From Candidatus Omnitrophus magneticus (GTDB taxonomy: Bacteria; Omnitrophota; Gorgyraeia; Tantalellales; Tantalellaceae): 64,000 bases of DNA. Shown piece by piece: positions 56,335 through 64,000 of this stretch. The number at the start of each line of letters is the position of its first letter. Position 1 is the first letter of the stretch. The DNA lies in contig JYNY01000372.1 in NCBI GenBank assembly GCA_000954095.1, forward strand, positions 69,940 through 133,939, given 5' to 3'. The translations under genes were made by a program, and so were the position numbers. A model generated the notes under the pieces. It was not told the DNA's origin. It saw only the letters and a program-made list of their open reading frames with translations, and made no database searches.

Positions 56335-57699
56335 ATGAAAGAAAAATCGGCATTATTTTTGACATTTATCTTTATTAGTTTTATTTTTTTATTTAATCTT
56401 GGAGCGGGAAGTCTTAATGCGTGGGATGAAGGGTTTTACGCGAGTGTCGCTCGTTCTATGATAGAACGGGGTGATTGGATTAATCTATATTTTGCGGATG
56501 TCTCGTGGTGCGATAAACCGCCTTTATGTATGTGGATGACCGCGATATTTTATAAATTATTCGGTGTGAATGAATTTTCAGCAAGATTTTTTTCAGCGTT
56601 TTCAGGGATCGGCGCGTGTTTAATAGCGTATCTTTTAGGTAAAAAATTATTTTCAAAAAAGATCGGTTTAATCAGCGCTTTATTATTAGCCGGCACGTGT
56701 CATTTTATACAATTTGCTAAAGCCGGGACGCTTGATATGCCGTTAACTTTTTTTGTAAGCCTAGCGGTGTATTTTTTTATTTTAAGTGAGGAGAACAAGC
56801 GGTTCATTCTTTGTTTTTTTATAGCGTGGGCTCTCGCGTTTATGGTGAAGAGTTTTGGGTCATTTAGTATTTTCGCGATAGTAATAGTTTATTCCGCGAT
56901 ACAGCGGAATTGGAAAAATATTTTTAATAGATATACTTTGCCGGGAGTGTTTATTTTTTTTATTATTATTTCCATATGGCATATCGCGGCTTTTCATGAT
57001 TCATGGGAGACATTTTTACAGCAATCCTTTAGAAGCCATCTTTGGACAAGGACAGGACAGGCGATAGATAATCATACTGGCGGCATCTTGACATATATCA
57101 ATGTTATTTTATATAAAGCGAAACCATGGGGTGTTTTGGGTTTAGCAGGTATCCCATTTTTGTTATTAAATTTAGTGCGAAAAAAAATTAATTCGCAAGC
57201 ATGGATCATTTTAGTGTGGGTGATTTTTTATTTAGTAGCGTTTAGTATTGTTAAAACAAAACTTCATTGGTATATAATGCCTATATATCCGGCGATAATG
57301 ATCATTGCGGCGGTTTTTTTAGAAAAAATTTTAAAATCAAAAACAATCGCGATCGTATTTATTGTAACCATTATAAGTGTAGGATATTTCGGCATTAAAA
57401 AAGATATTTTTACTTTAGATTATAACCCTTCAATTAAAAAATTCGCGCAAGACGTCAGAAAACAAAATCAGAAAAAAGAGCCTGTATATCTGTATGATAT
57501 CGGAGGCGATCCTAGTGTGGAATTTTATATAGGAGGGGAAGCCCGAAGTCTTTATAAAGAAGAAGACTTAATGAAAGTTATCGCGTTGGGGAAGTGTGTT
57601 ATTGTGACGCGTCCTCAAAGTAGCGCGTTAAGCATGATACCGTCCACGCGAAATATTATTAAATCATCAAACGGAGAATTTATAGCGGTAATAAGTTAA
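56335..57699 (+). CDS. GT39-family (PMT/ArnT-like) membrane glycosyltransferase
   Basis: 454 residues with about ten membrane segments. The first periplasmic loop shows LNAWDEGFYASVARSMIERG, with the Asp-Glu pair of the GT-C DxD-type motif, and CDKPPLCMWM. It would transfer a sugar from a polyprenyl carrier to lipid A or a protein outside the inner membrane. It lies between ksgA and a small lipoprotein gene. Confidence 0.88.
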   Translation: MKEKSALFLTFIFISFIFLFNLGAGSLNAWDEGFYASVARSMIERGDWINLYFADVSWCDKPPLCMWMTAIFYKLFGVNEFSARFFSAFSGIGACLIAYLLGKKLFSKKIGLISALLLAGTCHFIQFAKAGTLDMPLTFFVSLAVYFFILSEENKRFILCFFIAWALAFMVKSFGSFSIFAIVIVYSAIQRNWKNIFNRYTLPGVFIFFIIISIWHIAAFHDSWETFLQQSFRSHLWTRTGQAIDNHTGGILTYINVILYKAKPWGVLGLAGIPFLLLNLVRKKINSQAWIILVWVIFYLVAFSIVKTKLHWYIMPIYPAIMIIAAVFLEKILKSKTIAIVFIVTIISVGYFGIKKDIFTLDYNPSIKKFAQDVRKQNQKKEPVYLYDIGGDPSVEFYIGGEARSLYKEEDLMKVIALGKCVIVTRPQSSALSMIPSTRNIIKSSNGEFIAVIS

Positions 57700-57717
57700 G
57701 TCCCAAAGGAGTAGAAG

Positions 57718-58293
57718 ATGTTTACTTATAATAAAAGAATGTTATTTTTAAAATTATTTAGCGCGGTATTTTTGTGTTTCATGTTTTCTTCGTGCGTCAC
57801 TTCTAAAAATCCATTGTGTGACAAGAAGAATAGCGTGCTTGATTCAGGATTAATAGGTGTTTGGCAGGGAGAATCCGAACAAGTAATTATTTCACAGGCA
57901 GAAGGCCAGCTTCTTTTTACTGAAAAAGACACAAATGAAAAAGTAAAACAAAAATACACGGGTTATACAGCGCAGATAAAGAGCGACAATTTTTTAATTA
58001 TACAAGGGTATGAGAATACGGCTAAAGATGAATATGTGTTTGTTCATTATGTTTTGAGCGGGAATAATGTATTAACGGTATACGCTTTAAACACGGAGTT
58101 TTTTATAAACGCGGTGGAAAAACAGCTTATAAAAGGTGAGATTATAAAAAATAAGGATTGGGACAAGGGAGTACAGTTAACAGATACTACGGAAAACATG
58201 TTTGAATTTTTAAATAAAATTGATAAAAAATATTATTTAAAAAATGAGCCGGGAATTTATAAAAAAATTGTAAATGAAAATGTAAAATCATAA
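57718..58293 (+). CDS. Lipoprotein of unknown function
   Basis: 191 residues. A hydrophobic signal ending in FMFSSC gives a lipid-modified Cys at about 26. The mature part is beta-rich, with GLIGVWQGESEQVIISQAEG and an N-terminal Cys pair near the anchor, resembling lipocalin-like or DUF small domains, but no family is certain. AAAGGAG precedes the ATG. It directly follows the GT39 gene and ends 9 bases before the convergent ATPase array. Confidence 0.78.
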   Translation: MFTYNKRMLFLKLFSAVFLCFMFSSCVTSKNPLCDKKNSVLDSGLIGVWQGESEQVIISQAEGQLLFTEKDTNEKVKQKYTGYTAQIKSDNFLIIQGYENTAKDEYVFVHYVLSGNNVLTVYALNTEFFINAVEKQLIKGEIIKNKDWDKGVQLTDTTENMFEFLNKIDKKYYLKNEPGIYKKIVNENVKS

Positions 58294-58302
58294 TTTAAAT
58301 TA

Positions 58303-59862
58303 TTACATTTCCACGATAGTAATATTTTTATTTTGATAAGAAACTTCTTCCCATTTAACGCGGGTTTCCCATGGAATAATACTGGAAGGTTTTATTTCAA
58401 ATAAAATAAGATATCCTTTAGTCATGCCGAGGGTGTCTAGATAGCGGGAGATTTGATCTAAGCCTTTTTGTCTCGCGGACGGCATTCTTTTTAACTTTAA
58501 TTCTAAAACAAATTTATCTCCGTTAAATTCTATAAGTAAATCAGTTCGTCCTGTTCCAACTGCCATTTCGCGATTTATCCTGCCGCCGCCGTTTATTACT
58601 CTCTGCAAAAACGCCATTAAAAGTAAATGCGGGCCTGCTTCTTTATAATCAAATCTTTCAAGCCAAACTTCAGAATTTTCACTGTAAAATTCTTGAAAAG
58701 CTTTTAATAATTTATCCATATCAAGTTTACCGTTGGATTTTATATACCATTTAGTTTCGCCTTCTTCTTCAATACTATCCTGCAAATTTCTATTTAAAAC
58801 TCTCGGAATTATTTCTCGGTATATTTCATTAGCTATTCTTATAGGTTTTGTTTCGCTTATAATCCCTAAATCTCGGCAATATAGAAGCGAATCGTCATAG
58901 TTGTCAAACAAAACTCCGTCTCCATTTATAATAGCGCTTACTATATTTTTTACCCGCTCCTCTTTCAGTTTATCTATTAAACTATCTAAATGCGTGTCGC
59001 GTCTTTGTATTATATTTTCTTTCGCGGATTCAACATGATCTAGAGTTATTTTTTTTGTAAAATCTTCGTTTAATATTTTTACTACTATTTCTCTCGCTAT
59101 AGCGTTTACCAGCCACGGCTGGCCTCCGGTTAATTCATAAATTCTATCTACTACTTCTTTTAAAAATATCTGCCCTGTATCTTTTGTGTGCTGACTGTAT
59201 AATTCAGTTATTTCTTCTTTTGTGAATGTTCCCAAAAGAATTGATTCAGCTTTGATATTAAAGGGCGAGCCTGAGCCTAGAGACACTTCACTCGGACGAA
59301 CTTTTGTTTTGTATTCCCGAACATCTCTTAATCCCACAAGCGCCACGGTTGAAGGAAATCGTTTTGGTCTTATTTGGAATCCATTTCGTAACTGCCTAAG
59401 AACTGACACTAAAACATCGTCATATAATGAATCTATTTCATCCAATAATAAAACTATTGGTTTAGTTTGAGAAATAGCCCAATCTATTAAGTAATTTTCT
59501 AATGTTAAATCTTTAGTATATTTTTCAGGCGGGATTGGACAATTTTTTTTATTGAGATATTGGCCGCTTGAACTGTAAAGAGAATTAATAATTTTTTTAT
59601 TCGCGATTTCTTCAGTTATAGATCTATACCCCGCGGACTCTACGGAAAACACTACTGAAATATAATTTCCTTCTTTATTTAATCTATGCGCCAATTCATG
59701 TAAAAGTGTTGTTTTCCCAGTCTGCCTCGGCGCGTGGATTGTGAAGTATTGCGTCTTCTCTATTAAATCGAATATGATTTTTTGGTTGCGCAAAGGGTCA
59801 ATCATATAATGTCTTTCAGGCATACAAAAACCAGTTGTATTAAAATATCGTTTACTTTTCAT
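58303..59862 (-). CDS. AAA-like ATPase with C-terminal PD-(D/E)XK nuclease-like domain, copy 1
   Basis: 519 residues. An AAA_35-type ATPase (about 25-290): Walker A APRQTGKT at 44-51, Walker B PIVLLLDEID at 135-144, VALVGLRDVREYK, and ELTGGQPWLVNAIA. A winged-helix-like middle (about 305-375) follows. The C-terminal domain (about 380-519) has GRTDLLIEF (D441) and FVLELKLKR (E454, K456), the D...ExK core of PD-(D/E)XK enzymes, with Gln470 in the next helix. GGAGGA precedes the ATG. Copy 1 is the last of the array in transcription order; residues 318-375 differ strongly from the others. Confidence 0.86.
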   Translation of the reverse strand: MKSKRYFNTTGFCMPERHYMIDPLRNQKIIFDLIEKTQYFTIHAPRQTGKTTLLHELAHRLNKEGNYISVVFSVESAGYRSITEEIANKKIINSLYSSSGQYLNKKNCPIPPEKYTKDLTLENYLIDWAISQTKPIVLLLDEIDSLYDDVLVSVLRQLRNGFQIRPKRFPSTVALVGLRDVREYKTKVRPSEVSLGSGSPFNIKAESILLGTFTKEEITELYSQHTKDTGQIFLKEVVDRIYELTGGQPWLVNAIAREIVVKILNEDFTKKITLDHVESAKENIIQRRDTHLDSLIDKLKEERVKNIVSAIINGDGVLFDNYDDSLLYCRDLGIISETKPIRIANEIYREIIPRVLNRNLQDSIEEEGETKWYIKSNGKLDMDKLLKAFQEFYSENSEVWLERFDYKEAGPHLLLMAFLQRVINGGGRINREMAVGTGRTDLLIEFNGDKFVLELKLKRMPSARQKGLDQISRYLDTLGMTKGYLILFEIKPSSIIPWETRVKWEEVSYQNKNITIVEM

Positions 59863-59920
59863 TTTTTAAAATCCTCCATATTCATTCCATGTTTATTTAT
59901 AAATCAAACGATAAGCTATC
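59863..59920 (-). repeat. Array spacer 1
   Basis: 58 bases between copies 1 and 2. It holds the ribosome site of copy 1 and the shared tract TTATAAATCAAACGATAAGC, which recurs with few changes in the other spacers. So the duplicated unit is the gene plus its spacer, about 1,617 bases. Confidence 0.7.
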
Positions 59921-61480
59921 TCACATTTCCACAACAGTAATTTTTTTATTCTGATGAGAAACATTTTCCCATTTAACGCGGGTTTCCCATGGAATAATAC
60001 TGGAAGGTTTTATTTCAAATAAAATAAGATACCCTTTTGTCATGCCGAGTGTGTCAAGGTAGCGTGAAATTTGGTCGAGGCCATCTTCTTTACTATCGCT
60101 GTCTCTTTTTAATTTTAGTTCCAAAACAAAGGTATCGCCGGCGAATTCAATGGTTAAATCTGTTCGTCCTCGGCCAACCGCCATTTCACGATCAATTCTG
60201 CCGCCTCCATTGATTACTCTCTGCAAAAAGGCCATTAAAAGAAGCCCGTGTCCAGCTTCTTTATAATCAAATCTTTCTAGCCAATGTTCACTATTACGGC
60301 GATAAAATTTTTGAAACGCTTTTAATAGTTTATCCATATCAAGCTTAGCGTCAGGTTTTATGTAACAAGAAGTCATGCCTTCTTCTCTAATGTTTTCTTG
60401 CATAGAAAAGTTTAAAACTCTAGGAATTATTTCTCGGTATATTTCATTTGAAAAAATTATGTCATATTTTTCTTTGCGGATAATTCCTAAATCTATAACA
60501 TACCTAAGATCATCATTGAAGTTGTCATACACAAGAGAATCGCCGTTTATAATAGCACTGACAATGTTTTTAACTCTGGGTTCTTTCAGTTTATCTAATA
60601 AACTATCTAAATGCGTGTCTCTGCGCGCGATTAGATTTTCTTTCGCCTCTTCCGCGTGAGCGAGTGTTATTTTTTTTGTGTAATCACTTTTTAATATTTT
60701 CTCCACTATTTCATTCGCTACCGCGTTTACCAGCCACGGCTGGCCTCCGGTTAATTCATAGATTCTATCTATTACTTTTTTTGAAAATATCTGCCCTGTA
60801 TCTTTTGTGTGCTGACTGTATAATTCAGCTATTTCTTCTTTTGTCCATGTTCCTAAAAGAATTGATTCCGCTTTTATATTAAAGGGCGAACCGGAGCCTA
60901 GAGACACTTCACTCGGACGGACTTTTGTTTTATATTCCCGAACATCTCTTAATCCCACTAAAGCTATGGTTGATGGAAAATGTTTTGGCCTTCCTTGAAA
61001 ACCATTACGTAGTTGTCTTAGCACTGATACTAATACGTCATCATATAACGAATCTATTTCGTCTAATAATAAAACTATTGGTTTTTTTTGAGAACCCGCC
61101 CAATTATTTAAATAAGTCTGTAAAGAACACTTTTCATCTGCTAGCGACTTTTTCGGCCATAACTCCTTAGAAATAAATAACTCGCATGATTCATAAAGAG
61201 AATTTATTATTTTTAAATTCGCGGTTTCTTCAGTTATAGACCGATACCCCGCGGACTCTACCGAAAACACTACTGAAATATAATTTCCTTCTTTATTTAA
61301 TCTATGCGCTAATTCATGTAAAAGTGTCGTCTTTCCAGTCTGCCTCGGCGCGTGGATTGTGAAGTATTGCGTCTTCTCTATTAAATCGAATATGATTTTT
61401 TGGTTGCGCAAAGGGTCAACCATATAATGTCTTTCAGGCATACAAAAACCAGTTGTATTAAAATATCGTTTACTTTTCAT
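59921..61480 (-). CDS. AAA-like ATPase/PD-(D/E)XK nuclease-like protein, copy 2
   Basis: 519 residues with the same architecture and motifs: APRQTGKT, LLLDEIDS, GRTDLTIEF and FVLELKLKR. The segment at about 85-130 (SLYESCELFISKELWPKKSL) is quite different from copies 1 and 3, as are residues 395-465 (RRNSEHW, DSDSKEDG). The first 80 residues and the last 50 are almost identical to copy 1. The winged-helix part (NGDSLVYDNFNDDLRYVIDL) matches copies 3 and 4 instead. This mosaic indicates recombination between neighbours. Confidence 0.86.
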   Translation of the reverse strand: MKSKRYFNTTGFCMPERHYMVDPLRNQKIIFDLIEKTQYFTIHAPRQTGKTTLLHELAHRLNKEGNYISVVFSVESAGYRSITEETANLKIINSLYESCELFISKELWPKKSLADEKCSLQTYLNNWAGSQKKPIVLLLDEIDSLYDDVLVSVLRQLRNGFQGRPKHFPSTIALVGLRDVREYKTKVRPSEVSLGSGSPFNIKAESILLGTWTKEEIAELYSQHTKDTGQIFSKKVIDRIYELTGGQPWLVNAVANEIVEKILKSDYTKKITLAHAEEAKENLIARRDTHLDSLLDKLKEPRVKNIVSAIINGDSLVYDNFNDDLRYVIDLGIIRKEKYDIIFSNEIYREIIPRVLNFSMQENIREEGMTSCYIKPDAKLDMDKLLKAFQKFYRRNSEHWLERFDYKEAGHGLLLMAFLQRVINGGGRIDREMAVGRGRTDLTIEFAGDTFVLELKLKRDSDSKEDGLDQISRYLDTLGMTKGYLILFEIKPSSIIPWETRVKWENVSHQNKKITVVEM

Positions 61481-61533
61481 TTTAAAATTTCCTCCAATTT
61501 TATTTTTATTTATAAATCAAACAACAAGTTGTC
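61481..61533 (-). repeat. Array spacer 2
   Basis: 53 bases between copies 2 and 3 carrying the same TTATAAATCAAAC tract and a CCTCC ribosome-site complement for copy 2. Confidence 0.65.
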
Positions 61534-63096
61534 TCACATTTCCACGATAGTAATATTTTTATTCTGATGAGAAATATCTTCCCATTTAACGCGGGTTTCC
61601 CATGGAATAATACTGGAAGGTTTTATTTCAAATAAAATAAGATAGCCTTTTGTCATGCCGAGCGTGTCAAGATAACGCGAGATTTGGTCTAAGCCTTTTT
61701 GTCTCGCGGACGGCATCCTTTTTAACTTTAATTCTAAAACAAATTTATCTCCGTTAAATTCTATAAGCAAATCAGTTCGCCCTGTTCCAACTGCCATTTC
61801 GCGATTTATCCTGCCGCCGCCGTTTATTACTCTCTGCAAAAACGCCATTAAAAGTAAATGCGGGCCTGCTTCTTTATAATCAAATCTTTCAAGCCAAACT
61901 TCAGAATTTTCACTGTAAAATTCTTGAAAAGCTTTTAATAATTTATCCATATCAAGTTTACCGTTAGATTTTATGTACCAAGAAGTTGTGCCTTGTTCAC
62001 GAATATTTTTTTGCAACTGAAAATTTAAAACTCTTGGAATAATTTCTCCATATATCTCATTCGCGAAAACTATGTCGTTATTTATATCTTTGATAATACC
62101 TAAATCTATAACATATCTAAGATCATCATTGAAGTTGTCATACACAAGAGAATCGCCGTTTATAATAGCACTGACAATATTTTTAACTCTGGATTCTTTA
62201 AGTTTATCTAATAAACTATCTAAATGCGTGTCGCGTCTTTGTATTATATTTTCTTTCGCGGATTCAACATGCGCTAGAGTTATTTTTTTTGTAAAATCTT
62301 CGTTTAATATTTTTACTACTATTTCTCTCGCTATAGCGTTTACCAGCCACGGCTGGCCTCCGGTTAATTCATAAATTCTATTAACAATTGTTTTAGTAAA
62401 TACCTGCCCTGTATCTTTTGTGTGCTGACTGTATAATTCAGCTATTTCTTCTTTTGTCCATGTTCCTAAAAGAATTGATTCCGCTTTTATATTAAAGGGC
62501 GAACCGGAGCCTAGAGACACTTCACTCGGACGGACTTTTGTTTTGTATTCCCGAACATCTCTTAATCCTACAAGCGCCACGGTTGAAGGAAATCGTTTTG
62601 GTCTTATTTGAAATCCATTTCGTAATTGTCGCAGGATTGATACTAACACATCATCGTATAATGAATCTATTTCATCCAATAATAAAACTATAGGCTTAGA
62701 TTGAGAAATAGCCCAATCTATTAAGTAATTTTCTAATGTTAAATCTTTAGTATATTTTTCAGGCGGGATTGGACAATTGTTTTTATTAAGATATTGGCCG
62801 CTTGAACTGTAAAGAGAATTAATAATTTTTTTATTCGCGATTTCTTCAGTTATAGACCTATACCCCGCGGACTCGACAGAAAACACTACTGAAATATAAT
62901 TTCCTTCTTTATTTAATCTATGCGCTAATTCATGTAAAAGTGTCGTCTTTCCTGTCTGCCTTGGCGCGTGGATTGTGAAGTACTGTTCTTTTTCAATAAG
63001 GTCAAAGATTACACTCTGATTTCTTAATGGATCCAACATATAATGTTTTTCAGGACGGCAAAAACCCGTTGTATTAAAATATCGTTTACTTTTCAT
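61534..63096 (-). CDS. AAA-like ATPase/PD-(D/E)XK nuclease-like protein, copy 3
   Basis: 520 residues with all catalytic motifs present. The N-terminus (FCRPEKHYMLDPLRNQSVIF) differs from copies 1 and 2, while the 85-130 segment and the nuclease domain are nearly identical to copy 1, and the winged-helix part is like copy 2. The final 735 or so bases compared with copy 4 are identical apart from five changes near the stop end. The ribosome site is weaker (GGAGAA). Confidence 0.86.
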   Translation of the reverse strand: MKSKRYFNTTGFCRPEKHYMLDPLRNQSVIFDLIEKEQYFTIHAPRQTGKTTLLHELAHRLNKEGNYISVVFSVESAGYRSITEEIANKKIINSLYSSSGQYLNKNNCPIPPEKYTKDLTLENYLIDWAISQSKPIVLLLDEIDSLYDDVLVSILRQLRNGFQIRPKRFPSTVALVGLRDVREYKTKVRPSEVSLGSGSPFNIKAESILLGTWTKEEIAELYSQHTKDTGQVFTKTIVNRIYELTGGQPWLVNAIAREIVVKILNEDFTKKITLAHVESAKENIIQRRDTHLDSLLDKLKESRVKNIVSAIINGDSLVYDNFNDDLRYVIDLGIIKDINNDIVFANEIYGEIIPRVLNFQLQKNIREQGTTSWYIKSNGKLDMDKLLKAFQEFYSENSEVWLERFDYKEAGPHLLLMAFLQRVINGGGRINREMAVGTGRTDLLIEFNGDKFVLELKLKRMPSARQKGLDQISRYLDTLGMTKGYLILFEIKPSSIIPWETRVKWEDISHQNKNITIVEM

Positions 63097-63152
63097 TTAA
63101 AAATTCTCCATATTTATTCTATCTTTATTTGTAAATCAAACGACAAGCTATC
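63097..63152 (-). repeat. Array spacer 3
   Basis: 56 bases between copies 3 and 4 with the shared tract (TTGTAAATCAAACGACAAGC). Confidence 0.65.
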
Positions 63153-64000
63153 TCACATTTCCACAAGAGTAATATTTTTATTCTGATGAGAAATATCTTC
63201 CCATTTAACACGCGTTTCCCATGGAATAATACTGGAAGGTTTTATTTCAAATAAAATAAGATATCCTTTTGTCATGCCGAGCGTGTCAAGATAACGCGAG
63301 ATTTGGTCTAAGCCTTTTTGTCTCGCGGACGGCATCCTTTTTAACTTTAATTCTAAAACAAATTTATCTCCGTTAAATTCTATAAGCAAATCAGTTCGCC
63401 CTGTTCCAACTGCCATTTCGCGATTTATCCTGCCGCCGCCGTTTATTACTCTCTGCAAAAACGCCATTAAAAGTAAATGCGGGCCTGCTTCTTTATAATC
63501 AAATCTTTCAAGCCAAACTTCAGAATTTTCACTGTAAAATTCTTGAAAAGCTTTTAATAATTTATCCATATCAAGTTTACCGTTAGATTTTATGTACCAA
63601 GAAGTTGTGCCTTGTTCACGAATATTTTTTTGCAACTGAAAATTTAAAACTCTTGGAATAATTTCTCCATATATCTCATTCGCGAAAACTATGTCGTTAT
63701 TTATATCTTTGATAATACCTAAATCTATAACATATCTAAGATCATCATTGAAGTTGTCATACACAAGAGAATCGCCGTTTATAATAGCACTGACAATATT
63801 TTTAACTCTGGATTCTTTAAGTTTATCTAATAAACTATCTAAATGCGTGTCGCGTCTTTGTATTATATTTTCTTTCGCGGATTCAACATGCGCTAGAGTT
63901 ATTTTTTTTGTAAAATCTTCGTTTAATATTTTTACTACTATTTCTCTCGCTATAGCGTTTACCAGCCACGGCTGGCCTCCGGTTAATTCATAAATTCTAT
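63153..64000 (-). CDS. AAA-like ATPase/PD-(D/E)XK nuclease-like protein, copy 4, truncated by the window
   Basis: About 282 C-terminal residues; the frame is open to the window edge, and by unit length the start should lie near 64,712. From 63,268 to 64,000 the DNA is identical to copy 3 (61,649-62,381) by eye; five differences, all before 63,268, change the end to ITLVEM. The nuclease motifs are complete. The array may continue beyond the window. Confidence 0.85.
   Translation of the reverse strand, partial: RIYELTGGQPWLVNAIAREIVVKILNEDFTKKITLAHVESAKENIIQRRDTHLDSLLDKLKESRVKNIVSAIINGDSLVYDNFNDDLRYVIDLGIIKDINNDIVFANEIYGEIIPRVLNFQLQKNIREQGTTSWYIKSNGKLDMDKLLKAFQEFYSENSEVWLERFDYKEAGPHLLLMAFLQRVINGGGRINREMAVGTGRTDLLIEFNGDKFVLELKLKRMPSARQKGLDQISRYLDTLGMTKGYLILFEIKPSSIIPWETRVKWEDISHQNKNITLVEM

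Noticed and set aside
62072..62374. 100-codon + strand frame, repeated at 63691-63993
   Set aside because: The two are identical only because copies 3 and 4 of the ATPase gene on the other strand are identical there.

Overview
The window is AT-rich bacterial DNA from an organism with a Gram-negative type envelope: it carries heptose epimerase HldD, SurA- and PpiD-like periplasmic chaperones, OmpA-type and other lipoproteins, and RseP. The large secreted proteins of 1021 and 2275 residues, the dense TPR/PDZ and HAMP-type envelope genes, a missing L30 gene and the gene style fit an uncultured lineage such as Omnitrophota or a neighbour. That placement is inference, since no rRNA gene is present.

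Layout. (1) 1-11,140: a canonical spc/alpha ribosomal operon on the + strand, from the tail of rplP to rplQ and including secY, adk, map, infA and rpoA, closed by a strong terminator. rpmD (L30) is absent. (2) 11,162-15,388: small secreted proteins, a three-gene minus-strand envelope operon (TPR-PDZ, HAMP, repeat protein) and a PP-loop tRNA thiolation-type enzyme. (3) 15,679-26,057: two very large exported proteins facing each other across a 390-bp element bounded by a perfect 26-bp inverted repeat. (4) 26,086-30,817: a minus-strand surface-sugar cluster with two DegT aminotransferases, two hexapeptide acyltransferases and a sugar-nucleotide epimerase. (5) 31,213-45,780: mostly + strand housekeeping, namely hpf, tig, clpP, serine biosynthesis (class V aminotransferase and serA), purA, a Pal/OmpA lipoprotein, the block uppS-cdsA-dxr-rseP, hldD and a membrane protein. 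(6) 45,872-49,032: a minus-strand 6-phosphofructokinase and a secreted GH113-like glycosidase preceded by a class I cyclic-di-GMP (GEMM) riboswitch. (7) 49,033-58,293: envelope folding and maintenance genes (PpiD-like, recN, parvulin lipoprotein, surA-pdxA-ksgA, GT39 transferase, lipoprotein). (8) 58,303-64,000: at least four tandem copies of one ATPase-nuclease gene, the last cut by the window edge.

How it works together. The first 11 kb is translation and secretion machinery. Much of the rest builds or polices the envelope: lipid carrier and phospholipid synthesis, LPS heptose, surface amino sugars, outer-membrane protein folding, lipoproteins and giant exported proteins. The most unusual parts are the recombining AAA/PD-(D/E)XK tandem array, the giant exported HD-domain protein, the riboswitch-controlled glycosidase, a start-stop AUG-UGA before the serine-pathway aminotransferase, several long hairpin or inverted-repeat elements between genes, and a marked excess of the palindrome CGCG everywhere except the ribosomal operon. 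I saw no tRNA, rRNA, CRISPR array or transposase.
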